Below the pieces are notes generated by a model. That model was not told the DNA's origin, did not search any database, and saw only the letters and a program-made list of their open reading frames with translations. A program made the position numbers and the translations under genes. A DNA stretch of 64,000 nucleotides from Hyphomicrobiales bacterium (GTDB lineage: Bacteria > Pseudomonadota > Alphaproteobacteria > Rhizobiales > Beijerinckiaceae). Of this stretch, positions 26,866 through 34,883 are shown one piece after another; position 1 is the first letter of the stretch, and the number at the start of each line of letters is the position of its first letter. The DNA lies in the NCBI GenBank assembly GCA_017302635.1, contig JAFLCX010000003.1:1-64000 (forward strand). The letters are read 5' to 3'.

Positions 26866-27672
26866 TCACTTGATGACCGCGTTCACGAAGTCGCGGGCGC
26901 GGGCATTGGTGGGGTTGTCGAGCACGGCCCGGGGCAAACCCCGTTCGATGATCTCGCCGTGATCCATGAAGATGACTTCGTTGCCGACCTCGCGGGCGAA
27001 ACCCATTTCGTGGGTCACGACGATCATCGTCATGCCGCTGCCCGCGAGTTCGCGCATCACGGTAAGAACCTCGCCGACGAGTTCGGGATCGAGCGCGGAA
27101 GTCGGCTCGTCGAACAGCATCAGCTTCGGTTTCATGGCCAGGGCTCGCGCAATCGCGACGCGCTGCTGCTGACCACCGGAAAGCTCGATCGGATAGGAAT
27201 TGCGCTTCGCCGAGAGACCGACACGCGCGAGCAACGCCTCGCCGATCTCGATGGCCTGTTTGCGCGGCTGCCGGAGCACCGTCACCGGGCCTTCGATGAT
27301 GTTTTCGAGCGCCGTGAGGTGGCCGAAAAGGTTGAAGCGCTGAAAAACCATGCCGGTATTGAGCCGCTGGCGCGCGATCTCGGCATCGGTGAGTTCGTGC
27401 AGGGCATCGCCTTGCAGACGGAACCCGAGCAATTCGCCATCAATCGCGATGGCACCCGCGTTGATTTTCTCCAGCTGGTTCAGGCAACGCAGCAAGGTTG
27501 ATTTGCCGGAGCCAGAAGGCCCCACAATGCAGGTGACCGAACCGGCCGGGATATCGAGCGAGACCTCGTTCAGTGCGCGGAAATCGCCGAAATACTTCGA
27601 GACACGACGAACGCGGACCAGTGGCTTCACCTCGGATTGCGCTGCATTCTGGATAGCAAGGGTGTTGTTCAC
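26866..27672 (-). CDS. Polar amino-acid ABC transporter ATP-binding protein
   Basis: This 268-residue ATPase of the GlnQ/HisP class has Walker A GPSGSGKST near residue 53, the Q-loop in GMVFQRFNLFGHLTALEN near 107, signature LSGGQQQRVAIARAL near 163, Walker B LMLFDEPTSALDPE near 183, and the switch histidine in VVTHEMGFAREV. It powers uptake through the adjacent permease, whose stop lies 4 bases upstream of it. Confidence 0.9.
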   Translation of the reverse strand: MNNTLAIQNAAQSEVKPLVRVRRVSKYFGDFRALNEVSLDIPAGSVTCIVGPSGSGKSTLLRCLNQLEKINAGAIAIDGELLGFRLQGDALHELTDAEIARQRLNTGMVFQRFNLFGHLTALENIIEGPVTVLRQPRKQAIEIGEALLARVGLSAKRNSYPIELSGGQQQRVAIARALAMKPKLMLFDEPTSALDPELVGEVLTVMRELAGSGMTMIVVTHEMGFAREVGNEVIFMDHGEIIERGLPRAVLDNPTNARARDFVNAVIK

Positions 27673-27676
27673 GGGA

Positions 27677-28558
27677 TCACGCCTCCGGCTGCTGGGCCTT
27701 GGGGCGGCTGTGGCCGCTCCCCTTGGCGTAGTGGCGTTCGAGGAAGAACTGGCCGATCTGCAACACGGTGACGACCATCAGATACCAGGCCGCCGCGACC
27801 AGAAGCAGTTCGATCACCCGCGCGTTGGCGTAATAGATCGTCTGGGCGTTGCGCAGGATTTCGGAGAACTGGATGACCGACGCGACCGAGGTGATCTTTA
27901 CCATCGCGATGAACTCGTTGCCGACCGGCGGGATGATGAAGCGCATCGCCTGCGGCAGCACGATGCGCCGCAAAGTGGTGAGCCGCGTCATGCCGATGGA
28001 TTTTGCGGCCTCCGTCTGCCCGACATCGACTGAAAGGATCCCGGCGCGCACCACTTCAGCCGTGTAGGCGCCCTGATTCATCCCGAGCCCGAGCAGGGTG
28101 GCGAAAAACGGCGTCATGATATCGACCGTGCGCGCCTCGAAGACGCCGGGAATTCCCATTTTCGGGAAAACCAGCGCGAGGTTGAACCAGATCAGAAGCT
28201 GGAGCAGCAGGGGCGTTCCGCGAAACAGCCAGATGTAGAAGGTCGCGACTGTCTTCAGCACCGGATTGGGTGACATCACCATCACCGCGAACACGACACC
28301 GAGCGTGATGCCGAGTGCCATCGCGCAGGCTGTCATGATGACTGTATTGACGAGCCCCGCCAGGATGGCCGGTGCGGTCATGAACTGGCCGACAATCGTC
28401 CACTCGATCTGACCCTCGGCGAAGGCTTTGACGATGTAGCCCATGATCAGCAGGATCAGGGCCGCCGCGATCCAACGGCCATAATAGCGCCGTGGGACAA
28501 GCCGCAGCCCGGCCAGATCCAGAATGTCGCGCGGAGCGGGCGTGGCAGGCTCACGCAT
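27677..28558 (-). CDS. Polar amino-acid ABC transporter permease (HisMQ type)
   Basis: This 293-residue inner-membrane protein has about five membrane segments, the first near residues 30-48. It carries the family block YIWLFRGTPLLLQLLIWF near 115 and the EAA loop QTEAAKSIGMTRLTTLRRIVLPQAMR near 190, which docks to the ATPase. A single permease gene suggests a homodimeric channel. The ATG at 28556-28558 overlaps the argH-like stop by 8 bases, linking lyase and uptake. Confidence 0.88.
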   Translation of the reverse strand: MREPATPAPRDILDLAGLRLVPRRYYGRWIAAALILLIMGYIVKAFAEGQIEWTIVGQFMTAPAILAGLVNTVIMTACAMALGITLGVVFAVMVMSPNPVLKTVATFYIWLFRGTPLLLQLLIWFNLALVFPKMGIPGVFEARTVDIMTPFFATLLGLGMNQGAYTAEVVRAGILSVDVGQTEAAKSIGMTRLTTLRRIVLPQAMRFIIPPVGNEFIAMVKITSVASVIQFSEILRNAQTIYYANARVIELLLVAAAWYLMVVTVLQIGQFFLERHYAKGSGHSRPKAQQPEA

Positions 28559-29984
28559 CAGAATTCTCCATGCTGTTTCCTCGGCATTCTTCGAGAAGTG
28601 CTTTGACCCGCGCCCGGAAGCGGGCGATTTGCTCGCGCACACGCTCAGGAGCCGTTCCGCCAGCACCCACCCGAAGCGCGATGGCCGCCTCCGGCTGGAG
28701 CCGCGCGAGAAGATCAGCACCTAGACGCTGATCGACGGAGGCAAGGTCAGCCGCGCTCAGCTCGTCAAGCCGCAATCCGCGCTTTTCGGCAAACAGCACA
28801 AGGGCTCCGCAAATCTCATGCGCCTCGGCGAAGGGCACACCTTTTGCGGCGAGGTAATCAGCTGGTTCTGTCGCCAGCGAAAAACCTTCGGCTGCATCGG
28901 CGGCGAGACGCGCACGATCAACGCCCATGCTTTCGATCAAGCCCTTGAGGGCCGGCAAGACCTGTCCGAGCACGTCACAGGCATCAAACGCAGCACGTTT
29001 GTCCTCGGCGAGATCGCGATTATAGGCGAGCGGCAGCCCCTTGAGCGCGGTGAGCATGGTCATGAGATCGCCGATGAGCCTTGCGGCCCGGCCGCGAGCG
29101 ATTTCCGCGATATCCGGGTTTTTCTTCTGCGGCATGATCGATGAACCGGTAGCAAAGCCGTCATCAAGGCTGATCCAGCCGAACTGGCGCGATGACCAGA
29201 TCGTGATTTCTTCCGACAGGCGCGACAGATCCGTGGCGATCATCGCCGCCACGAAGAGGAACTCTGCCACGTGATCGCGGGCCCCCACTGCATCAATCGA
29301 GTTCTCCGCCGGGCGATCATAACCGAGCCGCTTCGCGGTCGCTGCGGGGTCACCGGGGAACGATGTCCCGGCAAGGGCCGCCGCCCCCAGCGGACATTCG
29401 CCGCTGCGCAACCGCCAATCGCGCAGCCTTTCGAGATTGCGCGCGAGAGGCTGGGCATGCGCCATCAGCAGATGCCCGAAGGTCACGGGCTGCGCGATCT
29501 GCAGATGTGTAAAGCCGGGGCAAGGCGCGTCATGATGCGCCTCTGCCCGGTCGGACAGCGCCAGAGCCAGTTGCGAAAGCGCGAGCGCCAGGCGCGGCGC
29601 TTGGGCGCGCAGATAGAGTTTCAGATCGTTCGCCGCCTGATCATTGCGCGACCGGCCAGCCCGGAGCTTCGCGCCGGTGGACCCCAGCCGTTCGATCAGA
29701 ACACGTTCGAGAAAGGTATGGATGTCTTCGTCAAACGCCTCGGGCGCGATGTCGCCGGCGAGGACATCCGCGCGGATTTGAGTGAGGGCAGAGACAAGCC
29801 CGTCGCGATCAGCGGTCGTCAGAACACCGGAGGCGAACAAGGCTTCGGCATGTGCGATCGAGCCGAGGACATCGAAAGGGATCAATCGTCCGTGTTGCGT
29901 TGCGGCGCTCGACAGCGCCATCAAGGCGTCACTGGGCGGCTTCTTGAAGCGTCCGCCCCAGAGCCGGATCATCTGATTGCTCAC
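28551..29984 (-). CDS. argH: Argininosuccinate lyase-like enzyme (fumarase/aspartase superfamily)
   Basis: This 477-residue protein matches argininosuccinate lyase: RLWGGRFKKPPSDAL at the start, AGRSRNDQAANDLKLYL near residue 110, GFTHLQIAQPVTFGHLLMAH near 155, and the superfamily signature SSIMPQKKNPD near 283 with the catalytic serine. The GTG at 29982-29984 is chosen because GAGGAG stands six bases before it. Being first gene of an amino-acid transporter operon, not beside argG, suggests a catabolic paralogue; an argininosuccinate-like C-N adduct (as for EDDS lyase) is a possible substrate. Confidence 0.82.
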   Translation of the reverse strand: MSNQMIRLWGGRFKKPPSDALMALSSAATQHGRLIPFDVLGSIAHAEALFASGVLTTADRDGLVSALTQIRADVLAGDIAPEAFDEDIHTFLERVLIERLGSTGAKLRAGRSRNDQAANDLKLYLRAQAPRLALALSQLALALSDRAEAHHDAPCPGFTHLQIAQPVTFGHLLMAHAQPLARNLERLRDWRLRSGECPLGAAALAGTSFPGDPAATAKRLGYDRPAENSIDAVGARDHVAEFLFVAAMIATDLSRLSEEITIWSSRQFGWISLDDGFATGSSIMPQKKNPDIAEIARGRAARLIGDLMTMLTALKGLPLAYNRDLAEDKRAAFDACDVLGQVLPALKGLIESMGVDRARLAADAAEGFSLATEPADYLAAKGVPFAEAHEICGALVLFAEKRGLRLDELSAADLASVDQRLGADLLARLQPEAAIALRVGAGGTAPERVREQIARFRARVKALLEECRGNSMENSDA

Positions 29985-30111
29985 GCCATTCTCCTCACCG
30001 AATTCCATCGGCAGAGTGCCGCCCGGACTGGCGGAGTGACAAACGAAATGAATTCTGGATTGCTAGTCGATTTTGGAATAACATATTTTGAACAGGAGCT
30101 TGAAAGCCAAT

Positions 30112-31008
30112 ATGACTCCGAATCCTCCCTCCACAATGGCGCTTCGTGCCTTTCTCGCGGTTGCGGCAGAAGGCTCGACCCTGAGGGCGGGTGAAAAACT
30201 GCACCTCACGCAAAGCGCGGTTTCGAAGCAGATTCAGGCGCTCGAGCAGCTTCTCGATGTCAGCCTGTTCGAGCGCACGCAGCGCGGCCTGAAACTGACC
30301 GAAGCCGGCGAACTCTATCGCCCCTATGCCGAGAGCGCGCTCGAACAACTGGTGCGCGGCCGTCGTCGGTTGGAGGAACGCAAGAACCGGCGCAAGCCGA
30401 TCCGCCTCCATATGCTTGCGATTGTCGGCGAGCGCTGGCTGATCGAGCGCTTCCCGCTCTTCAATGCCGCTCACCCGGAGATCGACATCCAGTTCACGAA
30501 CTACGTTTCCGAAACGGAAGCCGAGGAGCCTGATCTTGATATCCGGCATGGTGTCGGACCGTGGCCGGGACGCGTTTGCACCCCGTTGTTCGGACAGAAA
30601 ATCCTTCTGGTTGCGGCGCCAGCCTTTCTGGACAGCATGGGTGGGCTCAATGCGCCGACCGATGTGCAGAAAATGAGCTATCTCCAACATTTCCAGATGC
30701 CGGCCTATTGGGCCGAGTTCACGGAGGCGCACGGCATGCGCGGCGCGCTGCCCGCACACACGATGCGCTATGGCTATCAATCCGTCGTCATCCGCGCGGC
30801 CATATCCCGGCTGGGTGTCGCGCTGGTTCCGGCCTGTTTCGTGCGCGAGGAACTGGCAAGCGGCGCGCTCGTCAATCCGCTGGGCCTCGGCTTTGAAAGC
30901 GCCCTGCGCTTCTGGCTGACCGTGCCCGACGAGACAGGTCAGCGAGCCGAGGTCGCAACCTTCGCAGACTGGATCCGGTCCGAAGCCGCCCTATTCTCGA
31001 CAGAGTAG
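30112..31008 (+). CDS. LysR family transcriptional regulator
   Basis: This 298-residue regulator is divergent from the argH-like transporter operon and probably controls it. The helix-turn-helix covers residues 8-65 (MALRAFLAVAAEGSTLRAGE, then TQSAVSKQIQALEQ). It resembles GcvA-type LysR proteins in layout (FERTQRGLKLTEAG). The ATG at 30112 is used; an in-frame TTG at 30088 is less likely. Its stop is 15 bases from the convergent hypothetical gene. Confidence 0.87.
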   Translation: MTPNPPSTMALRAFLAVAAEGSTLRAGEKLHLTQSAVSKQIQALEQLLDVSLFERTQRGLKLTEAGELYRPYAESALEQLVRGRRRLEERKNRRKPIRLHMLAIVGERWLIERFPLFNAAHPEIDIQFTNYVSETEAEEPDLDIRHGVGPWPGRVCTPLFGQKILLVAAPAFLDSMGGLNAPTDVQKMSYLQHFQMPAYWAEFTEAHGMRGALPAHTMRYGYQSVVIRAAISRLGVALVPACFVREELASGALVNPLGLGFESALRFWLTVPDETGQRAEVATFADWIRSEAALFSTE

Positions 31009-31022
31009 CGATGAGGCCATCG

Positions 31023-31601
31023 TCACAGAGCGTCGAAGCCGAATCGGTCGAGCGGGCGGAAGTTATTTCCCAGTTGCCCCGGCCGCCCTTCCGGCAAATT
31101 CGTTTCAAGATATTCAACCGGCGCGAAACTGAGCCGGATCATCCCGCGCGGAAGCTTCGAGTCGCCCATGATCGGGTGATTGCGCTGATCATCGACCAGC
31201 CTCCCCTCGATCGCGCAAGGTGCACGGGCGGGCCACGGAAAAGATGTCGGGCTGGTCTCGACCACCAGCCAGAAACCGGTTGGAATCGTTCGAATCGACT
31301 CTGTCCGCGCCACGAAACGCTGCGGGCGAAGGATGTGTGGCCGCATGGCGAGCGTCTCGGCATCCGGCTGCTCAATCAACGCGCGATATTCGGGCGATTC
31401 GAGAACATCCACCGAGGCCAGGCGATAGAATGTCAGGTAGCCCGGCGTGAGAACGCCCGCCGAGCGGAACCGGATCGCTCCCAGAATTCCGGGTACTCCC
31501 AACCGTTGCGGCACATGGTGCCCCGCATGCCAATGCTCGTAATCCGCACGCTTGTGCGAGGCGACATCGTTGCCGAAAAGCAGAATGGCCCCGCCTCGCA
31601 T
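31023..31601 (-). CDS. Hypothetical protein, probable dimeric alpha/beta-barrel (EthD-like)
   Basis: This 192-residue protein has no signal peptide or membrane segment. The block YEHWHAGHHVPQRLGVPG near residue 20 resembles the conserved region of EthD and related dimeric ferredoxin-like proteins, and the RFRSAG and YLTFYRL strands fit that fold. I cannot assign a reaction. The ATG follows the dehydrogenase stop by one base (TAAGATG) with GAGGG upstream, so it is likely translated together with the dehydrogenase and may act on its product. Confidence 0.65.
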   Translation of the reverse strand: MRGGAILLFGNDVASHKRADYEHWHAGHHVPQRLGVPGILGAIRFRSAGVLTPGYLTFYRLASVDVLESPEYRALIEQPDAETLAMRPHILRPQRFVARTESIRTIPTGFWLVVETSPTSFPWPARAPCAIEGRLVDDQRNHPIMGDSKLPRGMIRLSFAPVEYLETNLPEGRPGQLGNNFRPLDRFGFDAL

Positions 31602-31602
31602 C

Positions 31603-32631
31603 TTAGCCCTCGCCCGGCTCGATGATCACTTTCACCACCGCCCGATCACGCATCAGGCGAAACCCCTCTTCGATCCGCGTCAGGGGCAGCCGGGCGGAAA
31701 TCATTGTCTTCGCATGGCTCGGATGAACAGCGATCCAGTCAAGGACCGTTCGCCAGGTCGCAAAAGGTGCACGATACGAGCCGACAAGCGCTTGATGCTG
31801 GCGCACCAGCCGTGTCACGTCGATCTCGACGGGTCGCGGATGAATGCCTGCAATCACCGTCCGCCCGTGGGGCGCCAGAAGGTCCATGGATTCCCGCAGG
31901 ACGGCAGGCGCACCAACGGCCTCGATGATCGCCTGAAACGATCCGACAAGCCCTGCTCGCTCCAGCGCATCCGCCAGTGAACCGTCGCCGACATCGAGAG
32001 CATGCTCGAAACCCAGCGCCCGTGCAGCCTCGAGCCGCACCCGGTCCTGTCGCCCCGCAACGACAACCTCAGCCCCGAACTCACGCGCGAACAGGGCCGC
32101 GCCAAGCCCGATCGGACCGGGTCCGAGCACCAGAACGCGGTCGCCGGGTTGGATCGCGGCGTTCCGGGCCGCTTCGTGTGAAACGGTCAGCGGTTCGGTG
32201 AGAGCGGCATGTTCGCTCGGCACACCCGCCGGGATCGGGACGCAATTGCGCAAAGGTGCGAGCAGTTCCTGCGCAAAGCCACCATCCCGAAAAATGCCGA
32301 TACCCGTGCGTTTGAGGCACGAGTCCTCGCGGTTCCCGCCGCAGGTCTTGCAGGCAATCTCGCAGGTCACGGACGGCCGAACGACGACCCTCTGCCCGTG
32401 GGGCAACCCTTCCCCGCTGATCACGCGAGCCGCGATCTCGTGCCCGAGCGTCACCGGCATCACCGTTTCCATCGCCTCGTAGCCGCCATGCCAGTCGACA
32501 ATATGAAGATCGGTGCCGCAAATCCCGACAGCCTCGACCGCCAGCCGCAATTCGCTGGCGCGCAGGACAGGAGGATCGACATTCTGAAGGGATGCTCCAG
32601 GGCCGGCCATGATCTTGCGGAGCGCGAGCAT
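31603..32631 (-). CDS. Zinc-dependent medium-chain alcohol dehydrogenase
   Basis: This is a 342-residue MDR family dehydrogenase. The catalytic zinc site is visible: Cys in VGICGTDLHIVDW near residue 38 and His-Glu in TLGHEIAARV near 64. The structural-zinc lobe has cysteines around CEIACKTCGGNREDSC near 95. The Rossmann motif is VLGPGPIGLGAALFA near 170. It resembles threonine, sorbitol and galactitol dehydrogenases, and the substrate is not clear. GAGGGG stands before the ATG. It sits between an orphan TTT binding protein and a small hypothetical gene. Confidence 0.85.
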   Translation of the reverse strand: MLALRKIMAGPGASLQNVDPPVLRASELRLAVEAVGICGTDLHIVDWHGGYEAMETVMPVTLGHEIAARVISGEGLPHGQRVVVRPSVTCEIACKTCGGNREDSCLKRTGIGIFRDGGFAQELLAPLRNCVPIPAGVPSEHAALTEPLTVSHEAARNAAIQPGDRVLVLGPGPIGLGAALFAREFGAEVVVAGRQDRVRLEAARALGFEHALDVGDGSLADALERAGLVGSFQAIIEAVGAPAVLRESMDLLAPHGRTVIAGIHPRPVEIDVTRLVRQHQALVGSYRAPFATWRTVLDWIAVHPSHAKTMISARLPLTRIEEGFRLMRDRAVVKVIIEPGEG

Positions 32632-32669
32632 GACCGACCCCTCGGGAGAACCTGAGCAATCTCGAAACG

Positions 32670-33674
32670 TCAGAAGCTGAGTTTGGCGTCGCGGATCACC
32701 TGCGCCCAGGTGTCCGCCTCGCGCTTCATGAAGACAGACGTATCGAAGACTGCCGGAGCGGCGATCGCGCCGATCTTCGCGAGCTTCTCCTTTAGGCCGC
32801 GATCACCCAGAGCCTGATCCAGAGCAGCTTTCAGGCGTGTCAGCGCGGGCGCAGGGGTCCGTGCAGGAGCCATCAGGGCAACCCAGGCCGAAACGTCAAA
32901 AGGTGAAACGCCCTGCTCCTGAATGGTGGGAACATCGGGCAGCAGATCGGCACGCTCCGAAGTGGTCACACCGAGAGCACGCAATTGCTTGCCCTCGATC
33001 TGCCCGGCGACCGCCGCAAGGGTCGAGAAGGTGAGGTCCAGCGCCCCGCCCTGAACGTCGATCACCGCGGGCCCCTCGCCGCGATAAGGCACATGCTGCA
33101 TCTTTGCACCGGTGCGCAGGGCGAACAGTTCGCCCGCGAGATGCGCGACCGTACCCGTCCCGCCCGAAGCATAGGAGAGCGGCTCCGGCTTTGACCGGCT
33201 CAGCGGCAAGATATCCTTGATCGACTGGAGCGGCGAATTCGGCCGTGTCACCGCGACGAAGGGCAATTTCGCCATCAGCCCGATTGGGACAAGATCCTTC
33301 TGCCAGTCATAGGGCATGCTGGGCTTCACGGCGGGGTTGATCACCATCGTTGTGGGCGCAGCGAGCAGCATGTAGCCATCAGGATCAGCAGTTGTGACAG
33401 CCTGTGTGCCGATCATCGTGCCGCCGCCGGCGCGGTTCTCGACGACCATGCGTCCCGAAAGCCCGGTGCCCAGCGCCTCCGCGAACAGGCGGGAGACGGT
33501 ATCCACCCCGCCGCCGGCCGCGAAGGTGACGATCAGGTTGATCGGCTTCTGCGGATACTGGCCTTGCGCATGAGCCGCCTGGCCGAGGATGAACGGTGCG
33601 GCGAAAGCGGCCGAACCGGCAAGCACCGTACGGCGTGACAGCGGATGACGCGGACCGGACTTGTGAAAACTCAT
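32670..33674 (-). CDS. Tripartite tricarboxylate transporter (Bug family) substrate-binding protein, orphan
   Basis: This 334-residue periplasmic protein has a twin-arginine-like signal (LSRRTVLAGS, cleavage after AHA near residue 36). Bug marks are YPQKPINLIVTFAAGGGVD, VVENRAGGGTMIGTQAV near 80, and YASGGTGTVAHLAGE near 170. Bug proteins bind carboxylates and deliver them to TctA/TctB, which are absent here; orphan Bug proteins are common in Proteobacteria and may use a distant TctAB or act as sensors. Confidence 0.86.
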   Translation of the reverse strand: MSFHKSGPRHPLSRRTVLAGSAAFAAPFILGQAAHAQGQYPQKPINLIVTFAAGGGVDTVSRLFAEALGTGLSGRMVVENRAGGGTMIGTQAVTTADPDGYMLLAAPTTMVINPAVKPSMPYDWQKDLVPIGLMAKLPFVAVTRPNSPLQSIKDILPLSRSKPEPLSYASGGTGTVAHLAGELFALRTGAKMQHVPYRGEGPAVIDVQGGALDLTFSTLAAVAGQIEGKQLRALGVTTSERADLLPDVPTIQEQGVSPFDVSAWVALMAPARTPAPALTRLKAALDQALGDRGLKEKLAKIGAIAAPAVFDTSVFMKREADTWAQVIRDAKLSF

Positions 33675-33782
33675 GGCGCAACCTCCTCATCGTTGTTTCT
33701 TTGGACATGATGAGAGGTCAGTTCGCGGGCGAGCGCAAGGCGCGATCTATTGGTGGCTTATAGCCTCAGGACATTGACAGAT

Positions 33783-34670
33783 TTACAGATGACCAAGGGA
33801 CTCGCGCAGCAATTCCTCGAACCGCTCCGCCCCGCCGCCGAGCCCCTGCCCCAATCCCCGATGATAATGCACATCGAAACGCCGATCTGTTTCGAGTTCC
33901 AGCAGCCGCACCCGGTCCCGGTTGGCCGCCCGCGCCGAGAATTCGTCAACGATCGTAGCTCCAAGACCGGCTTCAGCCAGTGCGATCGCGCTCTCGGCAA
34001 AGCGCACGAGATGGCCGCGAAGCGGATGCATTCCCGCATCAGACAGGACACCGCCGAGCATCTCGCCATGCACCGAGCGCGGTTCGAAAATCAACCAATC
34101 CATCTCGATTGCAGCCAGATCACGCAGCGTGGTGACCGAATCCGCAACCTTGTTCTGCGGCACGACCAGCAGCGGACGCCCGGTTCCAACGGCCACGGAC
34201 CGGACGTCATGATGCAGGATCGGGTAGAGCGTCAGCGCCGCATCACCTGATTGATCAATGAGATAGTTCAGAACCTGCGAAACGGAGAGCACATCGAGCC
34301 GGATGGAAAGCCGACGGTCCTCCCCCGCCAACCTTGCGAGACATCCCGGCGCGAGACCGCGCCCGAGGCTGGGCGAGGCACCAAGCCGAAACAAGGTCTG
34401 CCCCGATCGCGACGCAACCGCTGCACGGTCAATCGCGCCGCGCATCTGCTCGAAAGCCCGGTCGACCTCACTCAGAAAGCGGGCAGCCTCGGGCGTGGGA
34501 AGGATGCGCCCCTTCACACGGTCAAACAGGGTCAGCCCAAGCTGATCCTCGATCCGGAGGACCATGCGCGTGACGGTCGGCTGGGAAATCCGGAGATCGC
34601 GCGCAGCGCCGATCAGGCTGCCGGCCCGCATCACCGCTGTGAAAACCTCGATCTGTCGAAAGGTCAGCAT
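33783..34670 (-). CDS. LysR family transcriptional regulator
   Basis: This 295-residue LysR regulator has its helix-turn-helix at residues 3-60 (FRQIEVFTAVMRAGSLIGAA, then ISQPTVTRMVLRIED) and an effector domain that includes GLGATIVDEFSAR near 245. The frame is open far upstream, but the ATG at 34668-34670 is the typical LysR start. It diverges from the CaiB/BaiF gene and precedes the Bug gene by 108 bases, so it may regulate either. Confidence 0.86.
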   Translation of the reverse strand: MLTFRQIEVFTAVMRAGSLIGAARDLRISQPTVTRMVLRIEDQLGLTLFDRVKGRILPTPEAARFLSEVDRAFEQMRGAIDRAAVASRSGQTLFRLGASPSLGRGLAPGCLARLAGEDRRLSIRLDVLSVSQVLNYLIDQSGDAALTLYPILHHDVRSVAVGTGRPLLVVPQNKVADSVTTLRDLAAIEMDWLIFEPRSVHGEMLGGVLSDAGMHPLRGHLVRFAESAIALAEAGLGATIVDEFSARAANRDRVRLLELETDRRFDVHYHRGLGQGLGGGAERFEELLRESLGHL

Positions 34671-34728
34671 GCTCCCATCGATAGCCCCAGGGCAGAGGAT
34701 TGACAAGCATGCCCGCGTTCGTCCGTTT

Positions 34729-34740
34729 TTGGTATACCAA
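34729..34740. promoter_or_regulatory. Perfect 12-bp palindrome TTGGTATACCAA
   Basis: This fully symmetric site lies between the lysR and CaiB/BaiF starts. Its core GGTATACC is the same as the operator-like element at the gntR-TRAP promoter (14299-14306). The form suits FCD-type GntR regulators rather than LysR, suggesting cross-regulation of the CoA-transferase gene by the TRAP regulator or a homologue. Confidence 0.5.
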
Positions 34741-34883
34741 TCGGTGACAGGCGGAGTTTCTTGAGCTACCGTTTTGAAAATATGCGCGGGCAATGAACGT
34801 GACAGTCGGAAACGGCTGCACTTTCCCGACCCGCCGCACCCGACAAGACAATCGCTCTCCGAGCACAGGTCCGAGATATCAGC

